The translations under genes were made by a program, and so were the position numbers. The notes under the pieces are model-generated. The model had not been told where the DNA came from. It searched no databases and saw only the letters and a list, made by a program, of their open reading frames with translations. Below are positions 46,402 to 55,847 of a stretch of 64,000 nucleotides of DNA, one piece after another. Positions within the stretch are counted from its first letter, which is position 1; every line of letters begins with the position of its first letter. The stretch spans positions 23,063 through 87,062 of the forward strand of contig NZ_NHTN01000015.1 in assembly GCF_002167005.1 (NCBI RefSeq). The letters are read 5' to 3'. The DNA is from Indiicoccus explosivorum (lineage in GTDB: Bacteria > Bacillota > Bacilli > Bacillales_A > Planococcaceae).

Positions 46402-46435
46402 TCAATGGGCGGACATTTCTGGTAAACTGGAGAAA

Positions 46436-47692
46436 ATGAGCATTGGAGCGATTCCGATGGCGGGACGGGTAATATTCCATATTGATATGAACAGTTTTTA
46501 TGCGTCGGTCGAACAGTCACATGATCCATCACTGAAAGGGAAGGCGCTGGCCATCGCAGGGAATCCGAAAGAACGCCGCGGCATCATCGTCACGTGTTCT
46601 TATGAAGCGCGGGCTCATGGCATCTACACGACGATGCCCGTCTTCGAAGCGAAACGGAAACTGCCGGCCCTGGTGATCCTTCCGCCGAATTTCGATCGGT
46701 ACCGCGCCGCTTCCAAAGCGATGTTCGATCTGCTTCGGACATACACCGATCTGGTGGAGCCCGTATCGATCGATGAAGGGTATATGGATGTCACGGCGCT
46801 GTCGAAGGAACGGGATGCCATCGGGATCGCCGAGGAGATCCAGCTCCGGATCCGGAATGAATTGGATCTTCCATGTTCCATCGGTATCGCGCCGAACAAG
46901 TTTTTGGCGAAGACCGCTTCGGATATGAAAAAACCGATGGGTATCACTGTTCTCCGGAAACGGGATATCCGGGAAAGGCTCTGGCCCCTTGAAGTGCTGG
47001 AAATGCACGGAATCGGCGAAAGTACAGCAAGGAAATTAAAATCGCTCAATATCCGGACGATCGGGGAGCTGGCACAGGCGGACGAAGGAACAATCAAGAG
47101 CGGACTCGGCAAATACGGGATCCGTCTCCGGAAACGGGCGAATGGGGAAGATGAACGCCTCGTGGATCCTGATTCGGTATACGATACGAAGAGCATCGGT
47201 GCTTCCACGACACTGCCCGCCGATGAGACGGATGACCGGAAACTCCACGAGGCGTTCCGGTCGCTGAGTGCAAAAGTGGCCCGCCGGCTAGAGGCGAAAG
47301 CACTGTCAGGTCCGACGGTCACCATCCAGATGCGGACGTTCGACTGGCAGAACCGGTCGAGAAGCGCCACCCTCCGCAATCCGATTTACCGGAAAGAGGA
47401 GATCGCCGATGCCGCCATCACCCTTTTTGACCGCCACTGGGATGGCACGCCGCTGCGCCTCGTCGGCGTCACAGTCTCGAACGTCATCGAAAAGCAGGAG
47501 GCCGCTGAGCAGCTTTCCCTGTTTGATTTCGAAAAGCATGCAAAAGATGAGCCGGTGCTGCGCCTTATGGACAAGCTTGAATCGAAATATGGTAAACAAG
47601 TGCTCCGGAAAGGGACAGGCCGGAGGCGCATCGAATCAGTGTCGGAAACAAGCTTCAGCAAGGATTTTCTGGATGACCATGAGAGGGAGTAG
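46436..47692 (+). CDS. dinB: DNA polymerase IV (Y family)
   Basis: Error-prone translesion polymerase. The 418-residue protein has palm motifs IFHIDMNSFYASVEQ (first catalytic Asp) and VEPVSIDEGYMDVT (catalytic Asp-Glu), a helix-hairpin-helix in LEMHGIGESTARKL, and a C-terminal little finger; the QLSLFDF peptide (about 366-372) is a beta-clamp binding motif. Two starts are possible: ATG 46436 and ATG 46457 (MAGRVIF, 8 nt after GGAG). It matches B. subtilis yqjH. Confidence 0.94.
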   Translation: MSIGAIPMAGRVIFHIDMNSFYASVEQSHDPSLKGKALAIAGNPKERRGIIVTCSYEARAHGIYTTMPVFEAKRKLPALVILPPNFDRYRAASKAMFDLLRTYTDLVEPVSIDEGYMDVTALSKERDAIGIAEEIQLRIRNELDLPCSIGIAPNKFLAKTASDMKKPMGITVLRKRDIRERLWPLEVLEMHGIGESTARKLKSLNIRTIGELAQADEGTIKSGLGKYGIRLRKRANGEDERLVDPDSVYDTKSIGASTTLPADETDDRKLHEAFRSLSAKVARRLEAKALSGPTVTIQMRTFDWQNRSRSATLRNPIYRKEEIADAAITLFDRHWDGTPLRLVGVTVSNVIEKQEAAEQLSLFDFEKHAKDEPVLRLMDKLESKYGKQVLRKGTGRRRIESVSETSFSKDFLDDHERE

Positions 47693-47699
47693 GTAGGAA

Positions 47700-48650
47700 A
47701 TGCAGCTTTTGTTTTTAGGGACTGGCGGAGGGATGCCTTCCAAAGAACGCAATACGAGCTCGCTTGCACTGAAATTGCTGGAAGAGCGGGGGACAGTGTG
47801 GCTGTTCGACTGCGGGGAAGCGACGCAGCACCAAATTTTGCGGACCACGCTAAAGCCGCGGAAAATCGAAAAAATCTTCATCACCCATATGCACGGCGAC
47901 CATATTTTCGGTCTGCCCGGTCTGCTCGGCTCCCGTTCCTTCCTAGGCGGTACCGATCCGCTCGCCATTTACGGCCCACCGGGGTTGAAAGAATGGATTG
48001 AGACGACGCTCCGGCTGAGCCGGACGCATCTGACGTATCCGCTGGAAATCCATGAAATAAATGAGGGGACGATTTTTGATGACGGAGAGTTCCGGGTCGA
48101 CGCCCGGCTGCTCGATCACGTCATTCCAACATTCGGCTACCGGATCAACCAGCAGCCGCTGCCGCCTGTGCTGCTGCCGGAAAAGGCGGCGTCTTTCGGA
48201 GTGCCGAAAGGGCCGCTCCTCGGGAAGCTGAAAAACGGGCAAGATATCGTCCTTGAAGACGGTACGGTCGTCCGGAGTGCGGATGTCACGGCACCGGGCG
48301 CGCCCGGCTTTACTCTCGCGATCCTGGGGGATACCCGATTTACGGAAGCGGCTGTCCGGCTGGCGACCGACGCCGACTGTCTCGTCCACGAAGGGACGTT
48401 CAATAAGGGGACGGCGGATCTCGCAGGGCCTTACGGGCATTCAACAGCAGAAGAGGCGGCGCGGACAGCGAAGGAGGCCGGAGCGAAAGCGCTGATCATC
48501 AATCACTTGAGCGCCCGATTTCTTCCTTCGGAGCACCGGCTTCTCTTGGATGAAGCGGAATCGGTCTTCAGTCCGGTCTATATTGCCGAAGATTTCAGAG
48601 AATTCACCTGGAACAGAGAGCGTCTCTTTCCGTCAAATGAAAAAGACTGA
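47700..48650 (+). CDS. rnz: Ribonuclease Z
   Basis: tRNA 3'-end processing endonuclease of the metallo-beta-lactamase fold. The 316 residues include FLGTGGGMPSKERN, the zinc motif FITHMHGDHIFGLPG (HxHxDH) and the C-terminal NHLSARF. It starts 7 bp after dinB. In B. subtilis gndA and zwf lie between these two genes; they are absent here. The stop lies in the left arm of the terminator. Confidence 0.95.
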   Translation: MQLLFLGTGGGMPSKERNTSSLALKLLEERGTVWLFDCGEATQHQILRTTLKPRKIEKIFITHMHGDHIFGLPGLLGSRSFLGGTDPLAIYGPPGLKEWIETTLRLSRTHLTYPLEIHEINEGTIFDDGEFRVDARLLDHVIPTFGYRINQQPLPPVLLPEKAASFGVPKGPLLGKLKNGQDIVLEDGTVVRSADVTAPGAPGFTLAILGDTRFTEAAVRLATDADCLVHEGTFNKGTADLAGPYGHSTAEEAARTAKEAGAKALIINHLSARFLPSEHRLLLDEAESVFSPVYIAEDFREFTWNRERLFPSNEKD

Positions 48651-48675
48651 ATCCAGCGTCGGATTCAGTCTTTTT
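48640..48675. terminator. Bidirectional terminator between rnz and namA
   Basis: AAAAGACTGAATCC (48641-48654) and GGATTCAGTCTTTT (48661-48674) form a perfect stem with loop AGCGTC. Confidence 0.92.
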
Positions 48676-48700
48676 ATATGCTGACGACATGTTGCCGGAT

Positions 48701-49717
48701 TCAGATCCAGCCGCGTTCGTACGGCTTTGGCACATCGATTTCAATTCCGAGCTGTTTCGCTGCACGGTAGGGCCAGTAAGGATCCCGCAGCAGCTCGCGG
48801 GCGAGGAAAATCAGATCGGCACGGCCGTTCCGAAGAATCTCTTCCGCCTGGACCCCTTCGGTGATCAGGCCGACCGCACCCGTGGCAATCGGCGTCCGCT
48901 GACGGATTGTTTCGGAAAACGGCACCTGGTAGCCCGGATAAACATCAATCTTCGCCGGCACGACCGCTCCGGACGACACGTCGATCAAATCGGCGCCCTG
49001 CTCCTTCATCCAGCGGGTCATTTCAATATAGCTTTCCGGCGTCATGCCATTCTCCGTCCAGTCCGATGCTGAAATCCGCACAAACAGCGGACCTTCCCAA
49101 ACGGTACGGACGGCATCGATGATCTCCCGGAGGAACCGGTACCGGTTTTCGGCCGTTCCGCCGTATTCATCCGTCCGATCATTGACGAGCGGCGACAGAA
49201 ATTGATTAATCAAGTAACCATGCGCCGCGTGGAGTTCGATAACATCGAATCCGGCTTTCGAAGACCGCTCGGCGGCTGCCTTGAATGCATCAACCGTTTC
49301 CCGGATGTCTGCCGCGGTCATCGCTTCGGGTGTTTTGTATTTTTCGCTGAACGGAGCGGCGGATGATGAATAAATCGTCCCGTCAACAGTCGCTTTCCGT
49401 CCGGCGTGCGCCAGCTGGATGCCGGCCTTTGAGCCATTGTTCTGGATAAGCTTGACCACATCCTTTAAACCAGCGGTATGCCGGTCATCCCAGATGCCCA
49501 AATCCTGTGCGGAAATGCGGCCTTTCGGCTGGACGGCGGTCGCTTCAAGAATGATCAGCCCAGCCTGTCCGACCGCCCGTGAGGCGTAATGGACCCGGTG
49601 CCAATCTGTGGCGATCCCGTCTTCTTTATGGACTTCATACATGCACATCGGCGCCATGACAATCCGGTTTTTGAATGTCACGCCGCGCAGTGTGAACGGT
49701 TCAAATAGCCGCGCCAT
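48701..49717 (-). CDS. namA: NADPH dehydrogenase NamA (old yellow enzyme family)
   Basis: FMN ene-reductase matching B. subtilis YqjM. The 338-residue TIM barrel shows the N-terminal [20 protein letters not shown], with the Cys typical of the YqjM class at about position 26, and the substrate motif [16 protein letters not shown] with its His-His-Tyr-like set (here HAAHGY). [17 protein letters not shown] precedes it. It starts one base after the proI stop, so it is translated from the same minus-strand transcript. Confidence 0.94.
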   Translation of the reverse strand: MARLFEPFTLRGVTFKNRIVMAPMCMYEVHKEDGIATDWHRVHYASRAVGQAGLIILEATAVQPKGRISAQDLGIWDDRHTAGLKDVVKLIQNNGSKAGIQLAHAGRKATVDGTIYSSSAAPFSEKYKTPEAMTAADIRETVDAFKAAAERSSKAGFDVIELHAAHGYLINQFLSPLVNDRTDEYGGTAENRYRFLREIIDAVRTVWEGPLFVRISASDWTENGMTPESYIEMTRWMKEQGADLIDVSSGAVVPAKIDVYPGYQVPFSETIRQRTPIATGAVGLITEGVQAEEILRNGRADLIFLARELLRDPYWPYRAAKQLGIEIDVPKPYERGWI

Positions 49718-49718
49718 G

Positions 49719-50522
49719 TCAGCTGAACTCCTTGCCGAGCTCTTTCGAACGGGCAGCCGCGCTTTTCACGCCTTCATGGACCGCTTCCTTGAAACCATTC
49801 TCGATCAGCGCGTTGAGCCCGGCCTGTGTCGTTCCGTTCGGGCTGGTGATCTTTTTCCGCAGGACGCTGAAATCGTCGTGCTGCATCATGTCGGCCGCGC
49901 CGAGGAACGTCTGGCGGACAAGGCGCATGGCATCCATGTGTTCCAGCCCTTCTTCCATCCCGGCTTCGACCATCGCTTCGGCCATCAAGTACAAGTAAGC
50001 GGGCCCGCTGCCGGCCACGCCGGTGACGCCGTGGAGTTTATCTTCCCCGACGACAGTCACGCTGCCGATCGAATTGAGGAGGTCGCGGACTTCATACTGC
50101 TGTTCTTTCGTGACCGCCTTACTCCAGACGACACCGGTCGCAGATTTGCCGACGTGTGCGGAGGTGTTCGGCATAGCCCGCGCTACTGCGTGGTCGCCCG
50201 CCGCTTTCTGGATGGCATCGATCGACACACCTGCGACGACCGAGAGGATGACGACATCTTTCCGGATGAATTCCCGGACAGAAGCCAAAGCGACACCGAC
50301 ATCCTTCGGTTTCACCGCCAACAGGAGGAACTTCGCTTCGGATATGGCAGACAGGTCGTCATCGACTTTCCGCACGCCGTATTCGTGTTCGAGGTAATCG
50401 AGGCGGTCCTCGTCCGATTTATTCATGACCGCGATATCACCTGGTCGCAGAATCCGCTTCCGGATCCAGCCGTTGATCATCGCTTCCGCCATCGATCCTG
50501 CACCGATACAAACAATTTTCAT
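49719..50522 (-). CDS. proI: Pyrroline-5-carboxylate reductase
   Basis: Last step of proline synthesis. The 267 residues show the N-terminal NAD(P) fold ([19 protein letters not shown]) and the C-terminal helical signature [17 protein letters not shown]...TFLGAADMM...[16 protein letters not shown] at 50522 is taken as the start, 11 nt after AAGGAG; an ATG at 50531 is only 2 nt from it. The ProI name follows B. subtilis synteny beside namA; ProC-type naming would be equally valid. Confidence 0.9.
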   Translation of the reverse strand: MKIVCIGAGSMAEAMINGWIRKRILRPGDIAVMNKSDEDRLDYLEHEYGVRKVDDDLSAISEAKFLLLAVKPKDVGVALASVREFIRKDVVILSVVAGVSIDAIQKAAGDHAVARAMPNTSAHVGKSATGVVWSKAVTKEQQYEVRDLLNSIGSVTVVGEDKLHGVTGVAGSGPAYLYLMAEAMVEAGMEEGLEHMDAMRLVRQTFLGAADMMQHDDFSVLRKKITSPNGTTQAGLNALIENGFKEAVHEGVKSAAARSKELGKEFS

Positions 50523-50545
50523 TCTTTCCATCACTCCTTCAAAAT

Positions 50546-50604
50546 AAAAAGCGGTTCCGTCCATGTTGCTGGCAAGGACGAAAACGCTCTGTTTCCGCTT
50601 TTTT
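50546..50604 (-). promoter_or_regulatory. Possible attenuator hairpin in the proI leader
   Basis: On the minus strand GAAAAAAGCGG (50605-50595) pairs with CCGCTTTTT (50554-50546), and CGTCC/GGACG pair inside (50580-50576 and 50561-50557), ending in a T-rich run just before the proI ribosome site. The internal loop is asymmetric, so this is a tentative reading. Confidence 0.4.
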
Positions 50605-50638
50605 CTAGTTGTTTCACCGTAATTGTTTCGACACAAAA

Positions 50639-50667
50639 ATTATACGGACTTCCAGTTGCATTGTCAA
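50639..50667 (-). promoter_or_regulatory. Consensus sigma-A promoter for proI-namA
   Basis: On the minus strand TTGACA (50667-50662), a 17-bp spacer and TATAAT (50644-50639), both perfect. Its -35 box overlaps that of the divergent MBL promoter. Confidence 0.88.
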
Positions 50668-50689
50668 ACGGCCCCGCGGACTGTAAACT
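50661..50689 (+). promoter_or_regulatory. Candidate promoter for the MBL hydrolase gene
   Basis: TTGTCA (50661-50666), a 17-bp spacer and TAAACT (50684-50689), back to back with the proI promoter. Confidence 0.7.
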
Positions 50690-50706
50690 GAATGAATAAG
50701 CATTCA
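50689..50706. promoter_or_regulatory. FadR-like operator upstream of the MBL hydrolase gene
   Basis: TGAATGAATAAGCATTCA differs at one position from the known B. subtilis FadR (YsiA) box TGAATGAMTANTCATTCA. It is an inverted repeat overlapping the end of the -10 element, where binding would block transcription. Confidence 0.6.
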
Positions 50707-50726
50707 GTCTGAAAGGGGACGATCCA

Positions 50727-51674
50727 ATGACTATACATAAAATCACTCTCCCGACACCTTTTGCAGTGGGGGACGTCAATACTTATCTCATGGATGGGGA
50801 CGTCCTGACGCTGTTCGATGCGGGACCGAAAACCCCGGATGCATGGATTGCCCTGAAAAAGGGAATAGAAAGTGCAGGGTACCGGCCGGAAGATGTGGAA
50901 CAGGTGGTCCTCACGCATCATCACCCTGACCATGCGGGATGGGTCGATGGATTTCCGGACGCCAAAATCCTCGGTCATGTCTACAATGACGTCTGGCTTA
51001 AGCGGGATGATGCATTTCTGGCGTACCATGATGCCTTTTACCGGGCAAGACTCGAAGAGGAAGGTGTGCCGGAAGATGCCTTCCATTGGGTGGAAAAAAT
51101 GAAGCGGCCGGTCCGGCTGATCGGCAGCAGACCGCTCGATGTTTTTCTTCATGAAGAAGACAAGCTGCCGGGCCACGAAGAATGGGAAGTGATGGAGACG
51201 CTCGGCCATGCGCAGAGCCATCTGGCGTTCTGGAACGAAGCGACCGGCGAGATGATCGGAGGCGATCTGCTTTTGGCGACAGTTTCATCGAATCCGCTCA
51301 TCGAGCCGCCGCTGGATCCCGAGGACGGACGGCCGAAATCCCTCATCCAGTATAACGGCAACCTGAAGCGTCTTTTGGAAATGCCGGTCGATGTCATTTA
51401 CAGCGGACACGGAATCGATGTCCGGAATGTGCACCGGCTGATCGGCGCCAGACTGGCCAGCCAGCATGAGCGGGCGATGAAAGTTTACGGCATGCTGGAA
51501 CAGGGCCCGCTGACTGTTTACGAAACGACCAAGAAGCTGTTCCCGCATAAATTCGAAAAGGAATTGGGCCTTACCTTATCGGAAACGATCGGCCAGCTTG
51601 ATTACCTTCTTGAAGACGGACTGATCACTGAACTTGCGGACGGGCGGGGCGTCTTTTATTATGAACGGACGTAA
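50727..51674 (+). CDS. MBL fold metallo-hydrolase (YqjP-like position)
   Basis: A 315-residue metallo-beta-lactamase fold protein with zinc motif VLTHHHPDHAGW (about 70-81), further ligands in ETLGHAQSHLAF and YSGHGID, and a C-terminal winged-helix-like extension (about 240-315) ending FYYERT. Members are often hydrolases acting on thioesters or lactones; the substrate is unknown. The FadR-like operator suggests a link with fatty-acid use. ATG follows AAAGGGG. The 3' end overlaps the next gene by 14 bp. Confidence 0.88.
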   Translation: MTIHKITLPTPFAVGDVNTYLMDGDVLTLFDAGPKTPDAWIALKKGIESAGYRPEDVEQVVLTHHHPDHAGWVDGFPDAKILGHVYNDVWLKRDDAFLAYHDAFYRARLEEEGVPEDAFHWVEKMKRPVRLIGSRPLDVFLHEEDKLPGHEEWEVMETLGHAQSHLAFWNEATGEMIGGDLLLATVSSNPLIEPPLDPEDGRPKSLIQYNGNLKRLLEMPVDVIYSGHGIDVRNVHRLIGARLASQHERAMKVYGMLEQGPLTVYETTKKLFPHKFEKELGLTLSETIGQLDYLLEDGLITELADGRGVFYYERT

Positions 51675-52401
51675 GACGGTCCTTGTGACCGGCGCGACAG
51701 GGGGCATCGGCCGGCTGCTCGTCCTCCGTCTTCTCAATGACGGCCACCGCGTCATCGCTGCTGGACGGAACACCGGGAAACTCGCTGAACTGGAAGAACG
51801 CGGCGCCGTTGCCATCCAAGCGGATTTCCGGCATCGGCAAGACACGGAGCGGTTCATGGGCCAGCTGCCGCCGGTCGATGCTGCGGTATTCGCGGCGGGA
51901 ATCGGATTTTTCAGACCGGCAGGGGAGCAGTCATCCGATGAGATGCGGGAGATGTTCGAGGTGAATGTCCTTTCGGTCATGGAAGTGACCCGCCATCTTC
52001 TGAACAGCAGCCCTGGCCTCCACCTCGTCTATGTCGTGTCGATGGCGGGGAAAGTGGCGACGCCCAAAGCTTCCGTCTACGCTGCGACGAAGCATGCGCT
52101 TCTCGGCTATGCCAATGCCGTCCGGATGGAGACTGCCGGGAAAGCGGAAGTGACGGTCGTCAATACAGGGCCGGTGGATACGGAATTCCTGGACCTGGCA
52201 GACAGCACCGGAAATTATCGCCGTTCCGCCGGCCGGATGCTGCTCCAGCCGGACGCTGTCGCGGAGAAAATCATGGAAGTGCTCGGCCGGCCGGTCCGGG
52301 AAGTGAATATGCCCCGTATACTGAATGCGGGGCACAAACTCCACGCCCTTCTCCCTTCGCTGATAGAGAGGGCGGGAAAACGGTTTTTCAATAAAAAATG
52401 A
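51661..52401 (+). CDS. Short-chain dehydrogenase/reductase (YqjQ-like)
   Basis: A 246-residue classical SDR: N-terminal cofactor motif VLVTGATGGIGRLL, catalytic YAATK (in KASVYAATKHALLGY) and preceding Ser in VYVVSMAGK, followed by VNTGPVDTEF. The C-terminal part ends KRFFNKK, possibly membrane-associated. ATG 51661 lies inside the end of the MBL gene, with only a weak GGGCGGGG upstream, so translation is probably coupled. Substrate unknown; it follows the MBL gene as yqjQ follows yqjP in B. subtilis. Confidence 0.87.
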   Translation: MNGRKTVLVTGATGGIGRLLVLRLLNDGHRVIAAGRNTGKLAELEERGAVAIQADFRHRQDTERFMGQLPPVDAAVFAAGIGFFRPAGEQSSDEMREMFEVNVLSVMEVTRHLLNSSPGLHLVYVVSMAGKVATPKASVYAATKHALLGYANAVRMETAGKAEVTVVNTGPVDTEFLDLADSTGNYRRSAGRMLLQPDAVAEKIMEVLGRPVREVNMPRILNAGHKLHALLPSLIERAGKRFFNKK

Positions 52402-52416
52402 AAGGAAGGATTCGAT

Positions 52417-53061
52417 ATGAAAAAATGGGCAATACTTGCGGCTTCTGCCGTGTTCTTGGCTTCGTGTGCAGAAGAAGCGGAACCGGCAGAAGAGGAAACG
52501 CCGGTGGAGGAAGTGACGGAAGAAGTGCCGGCTGAAGAGACGGAAGAAGTGACGGAACCCGAGGCGGAAGAGGAAGTAGCTGAAGAACCGGCAGAACCGG
52601 CAGATGCCACTGTCTACGAGGAGGAAGGCTTCATTTCCCAAGTACAGTCGGAAGGTTTCCTCGTCAACGGTATTTTATTCTCAGTCGGTGACGGCACGGA
52701 AGTCGTTTACGAAGATGGAGCAGAAGGAACGATCAGCGAAATCGCGGCCGGACAGAAAGTGGTTGTATCGTATGAAGGCGAGCCGACCGGACAGTATCCG
52801 CTGGAAGCGGAAGCCGGGACGGTGACGATTCTGAACAACGCTGAAGCACAGGAGCAGGCGGATGCGATCGCCGCTTTCATCGAAAGTGAAGAACTCGGGG
52901 ATCTGTCCATTTTGGGCCGGCCGATCGTCCAGGACGGCATGCTTGGCTTCATTTACACGGATATGGAATCCGGTGAAATCCGTGAAGTACAGATCGACTT
53001 GGAAACCCATGAATATACGATCGACGGGGAAGCACCTGCAGCAGCGGAAGCAACGGAATAA
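52417..53061 (+). CDS. Acidic putative lipoprotein of unknown function
   Basis: A 214-residue exported protein with a lipobox LASC (C17 as the lipidated residue), a long Glu/Pro/Val/Thr-rich spacer (about 18-65) and a beta-rich C-terminal domain (about 70-205) containing EGFLVNGILFSVGDG and AAGQKVVVSYEGEP, which looks OB-like, then IYTDMESGEIREVQIDLETHEY resembling a PepSY-like strand pattern. No family is recognised with certainty. ATG follows GAAAGGAAGG, 15 bp after the SDR gene. A terminator follows. Confidence 0.8.
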   Translation: MKKWAILAASAVFLASCAEEAEPAEEETPVEEVTEEVPAEETEEVTEPEAEEEVAEEPAEPADATVYEEEGFISQVQSEGFLVNGILFSVGDGTEVVYEDGAEGTISEIAAGQKVVVSYEGEPTGQYPLEAEAGTVTILNNAEAQEQADAIAAFIESEELGDLSILGRPIVQDGMLGFIYTDMESGEIREVQIDLETHEYTIDGEAPAAAEATE

Positions 53062-53076
53062 GATCAGCAAAAGCAG

Positions 53077-53117
53077 CACTTCCGATATCGGCCTGCGCCG
53101 GTATCGGGGGTGTTTTT
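53077..53117 (+). terminator. Terminator after the lipoprotein gene
   Basis: CACTTCCGATATCGG and CCGGTATCGGGGGTG form a long stem with wobble pairs, followed by six T. Confidence 0.85.
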
Positions 53118-53157
53118 TCTATGAAAAGGCTTACATGAAAAACGCATGGTTATACTG

Positions 53158-53186
53158 TTGAATAATTAAATATACCGTGATATACT
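53158..53186 (+). promoter_or_regulatory. Sigma-A promoter for argGH
   Basis: TTGAAT (53158-53163), a 17-bp spacer and TATACT (53181-53186). The -35 region TTGAATAATTAAATAT is itself ARG-box-like. Confidence 0.78.
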
Positions 53187-53202
53187 GCTTTCATTGCTGG
53201 AA

Positions 53203-53220
53203 TATGAATAAAAATCCAAA
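53203..53220 (+). promoter_or_regulatory. ARG box upstream of argG
   Basis: TATGAATAAAAATCCAAA closely resembles the B. subtilis ARG operator CATGAATAAAAATTCAAG. It lies just downstream of the promoter, 15 bp before the argG start, a position where ArgR binding would repress. Confidence 0.78.
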
Positions 53221-53234
53221 GGAGTTGTATATTC

Positions 53235-54440
53235 ATGAAAAAGAAAGCGGTGCTGGCCTACTCGGGCGGCCTTGATACATCGGTGGCGATTCCATGGCTG
53301 ATCGAGAAAGGGTATGAAGTGATAGCGGTATGTCTCGATGTAGGGGAAGGGAAGGACCTGGACGCAGTAAAAGAAAAAGCTTATGGGATCGGCGCATCTG
53401 AAAGCCTGATGATCGATGCGCGGGATGAGTTCGCAGAACAGTTCGCGCTCATCGCCCTTCAGGCGCACACGCTATACGAAGGGAAGTACCCGCTCGTATC
53501 CGCACTGTCACGCCCGCTCATCTCCAAAAAGCTGGTCGAAATCGCAGAGGAGTATGGCGCTGACGCGGTGGCCCATGGCTGTACAGGGAAAGGGAACGAC
53601 CAAGTAAGATTCGAAGTCTCCATCAAAGCGCTCAATCCTTCGCTGGAAGTGCTGGCGCCTGTCCGTGAGTGGGGATGGACAAGAGATGAAGAAATCGAAT
53701 ATGCGAAACAGAAGGGCATTCCGATTCCGATTAATCTCGACAGCCCGTTTTCGATCGATATGAATCTTTGGGGCCGTTCCAATGAATGCGGCGTCCTTGA
53801 GAATCCGTGGACAGCTCCGCCGGAGGAAGCGTATGCACTGACAGCCCCTCTCGAGGAAACGCCGGATGAAGCCGATGTGGTGGAAATCGGTTTTGAAAAA
53901 GGGGTGCCCGTTACATTGAACGGGATCGCCTACAGTCTGTCGGATATGATCCATGCGCTGAACGGTGTGGCCGGGAAGCATGGAATCGGGCGAATCGACC
54001 ACGTGGAGAACCGTCTCATCGGTATTAAGTCCCGCGAAATTTATGAATGCCCAGGGGCGGTCACACTGCTGACTGCGCATAAGGAACTTGAGGATCTGAC
54101 ACTCGTGAAGGAACTTGCCCATTTCAAGCCGGTCATCGAGAAAAAACTGACGGAAGTGATTTATGAAGGCCTTTGGTTTTCTGCATTGACGCCAGCCTTG
54201 AAGGCATTCCTTGAGGAGACGCAGCAATATGTGAATGGCACTGTGCGCGTGAAACTGTTCAAAGGGCATGCAATCGCGGAAGGGCGCAAATCGCCGAATT
54301 CCCTGTACAATGAAAAACTTGCGACTTATTCGGCCGGAGATATGTTCAGCCATGATGCCGCTCCAGGTTTCATTGAACTGTGGGGCCTGCCGACCGTTGT
54401 GCATTCCAGTGTCCACTCGAAGGATAAGGTGAAAGCATGA
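53235..54440 (+). CDS. argG: Argininosuccinate synthase
   Basis: ATP-dependent joining of citrulline and aspartate. The 401-residue protein has the PP-loop [15 protein letters not shown] near the N-terminus, the [12 protein letters not shown] segment and the C-terminal [12 protein letters not shown] tetramerisation region. ATG follows AAAGGAG. It overlaps argH by 4 bp. No other arginine genes are in the window, so citrulline synthesis is encoded elsewhere. Confidence 0.96.
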   Translation: MKKKAVLAYSGGLDTSVAIPWLIEKGYEVIAVCLDVGEGKDLDAVKEKAYGIGASESLMIDARDEFAEQFALIALQAHTLYEGKYPLVSALSRPLISKKLVEIAEEYGADAVAHGCTGKGNDQVRFEVSIKALNPSLEVLAPVREWGWTRDEEIEYAKQKGIPIPINLDSPFSIDMNLWGRSNECGVLENPWTAPPEEAYALTAPLEETPDEADVVEIGFEKGVPVTLNGIAYSLSDMIHALNGVAGKHGIGRIDHVENRLIGIKSREIYECPGAVTLLTAHKELEDLTLVKELAHFKPVIEKKLTEVIYEGLWFSALTPALKAFLEETQQYVNGTVRVKLFKGHAIAEGRKSPNSLYNEKLATYSAGDMFSHDAAPGFIELWGLPTVVHSSVHSKDKVKA

Positions 54441-55819
54441 CGGATAAACTTTGGGGCGGACGATTCCAGAAACCGGCTGAGCAGTGGGTGGACGAATTCG
54501 GCGCTTCCATTTCATTCGACAAAGAACTGGTTCAGGAAGATCTTCAAGGGAGCATGGCTCATGTCACGATGCTGAAGTCGCAGGGGATCCTGCCGGAACA
54601 GGATGCAGACAGCATCTTGGCCGGACTGGAACAGCTGAAGGAAAAAGCGGCAGCCGGTCAGCTCGACTACTCTGCGGAACTCGAAGATATCCATCTGAAT
54701 CTTGAAAAGCACCTGACAGATGCAATCGGCCCGGCAGGTGGAAAACTCCACACCGGCCGGAGCCGGAACGACCAGGTGGCGACGGATATGCATCTGTACT
54801 TAAAACGGAATGTCCAGGAAATCACCGGATTGCTCACGCTTTTCCAGGAGGCGATCATCGGTAAGGCGGAAGCCCATATCGACACGCTCGCTCCCGGCTA
54901 TACGCACCTTCAGCGGGCACAGCCCGTGTCATTCGCCCACCACCTGATGGCGTATTTCTGGATGCTTGAACGGGACCGGCAGCGCTTTGAGGATTCGTTG
55001 AAACGCATCGACATATCGCCGCTCGGAGCCGGTGCGATGGCCGGGACGACGTTTCCGATCGACCGCCGCCAGACCGCGGAACTGCTCGGGTTTTCTGCCG
55101 TCTATGAAAACAGCATCGATGCGGTCAGCGACCGGGACTTCATCGCTGAATTCCTTTCCGGTGCTTCCATTCTGATGATGCACTTGTCCCGCTTCGCTGA
55201 AGAAATCATCCTTTGGTCAAGCGAGGAATTCGGCTTCATCGAACTCGATGACGCATTTTCGACAGGCTCGAGCATTATGCCGCAGAAAAAGAATCCTGAT
55301 ATGGCAGAACTTATCCGGGGCAAGACCGGCCGGGTATACGGACACCTCGTGAGCCTGCTGACCACCTTGAAAGGCCTGCCGCTCGCCTACAACAAGGACA
55401 TGCAGGAAGACAAGGAAGGGATGTTCGATACCGTCACCACGCTCAAAGGCTCTATCCGGATCTTTGAAGGGATGATCCGGACGATGACTGTAAAAGAAAA
55501 CCGTCTGTCGCAGGCGGTCCAGTCGGACTATTCCAATGCGACGGAACTTGCCGATTACTTGGCGGCCAAAGGGCTTCCATTCAGGGAAGCACATGATGTG
55601 ACAGGGCGGCTGGTGTTCGCCTGCATCCAGCGCGGGATTTATTTACGGGATCTTCCGCTTTCCGAGCTGAAGGAAGCCAGTCCGCTGATCGAAGAGGATA
55701 TATATGAAGCGCTCGATCCGTACAATGCCGTCGCAAGACGGGATTCAGAAGGCGGGACCGGGTTCAGGCAAGTGAAAATTCAAATCGAAGAAGCAAAAAA
55801 ACGCACCGCTGGAGATTAA
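54437..55819 (+). CDS. argH: Argininosuccinate lyase
   Basis: Cleaves argininosuccinate to arginine and fumarate. The 460 residues belong to the fumarase/aspartase superfamily with the signature [12 protein letters not shown] (flexible catalytic loop) and the [15 protein letters not shown] and [13 protein letters not shown] segments. The start overlaps the argG stop, so both enzymes come from the ARG-box-controlled transcript. The stop lies inside the terminator that follows. Confidence 0.96.
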   Translation: MTDKLWGGRFQKPAEQWVDEFGASISFDKELVQEDLQGSMAHVTMLKSQGILPEQDADSILAGLEQLKEKAAAGQLDYSAELEDIHLNLEKHLTDAIGPAGGKLHTGRSRNDQVATDMHLYLKRNVQEITGLLTLFQEAIIGKAEAHIDTLAPGYTHLQRAQPVSFAHHLMAYFWMLERDRQRFEDSLKRIDISPLGAGAMAGTTFPIDRRQTAELLGFSAVYENSIDAVSDRDFIAEFLSGASILMMHLSRFAEEIILWSSEEFGFIELDDAFSTGSSIMPQKKNPDMAELIRGKTGRVYGHLVSLLTTLKGLPLAYNKDMQEDKEGMFDTVTTLKGSIRIFEGMIRTMTVKENRLSQAVQSDYSNATELADYLAAKGLPFREAHDVTGRLVFACIQRGIYLRDLPLSELKEASPLIEEDIYEALDPYNAVARRDSEGGTGFRQVKIQIEEAKKRTAGD

Positions 55820-55833
55820 ACGGTGCGTTTTTT
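55796..55833 (+). terminator. Terminator of argGH
   Basis: AAAAACGCACCG and CGGTGCGTTTTTT form a stem around a 12-nt loop that contains the argH stop codon. Confidence 0.9.
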
Positions 55834-55847
55834 AAAGGGGGAATTTA

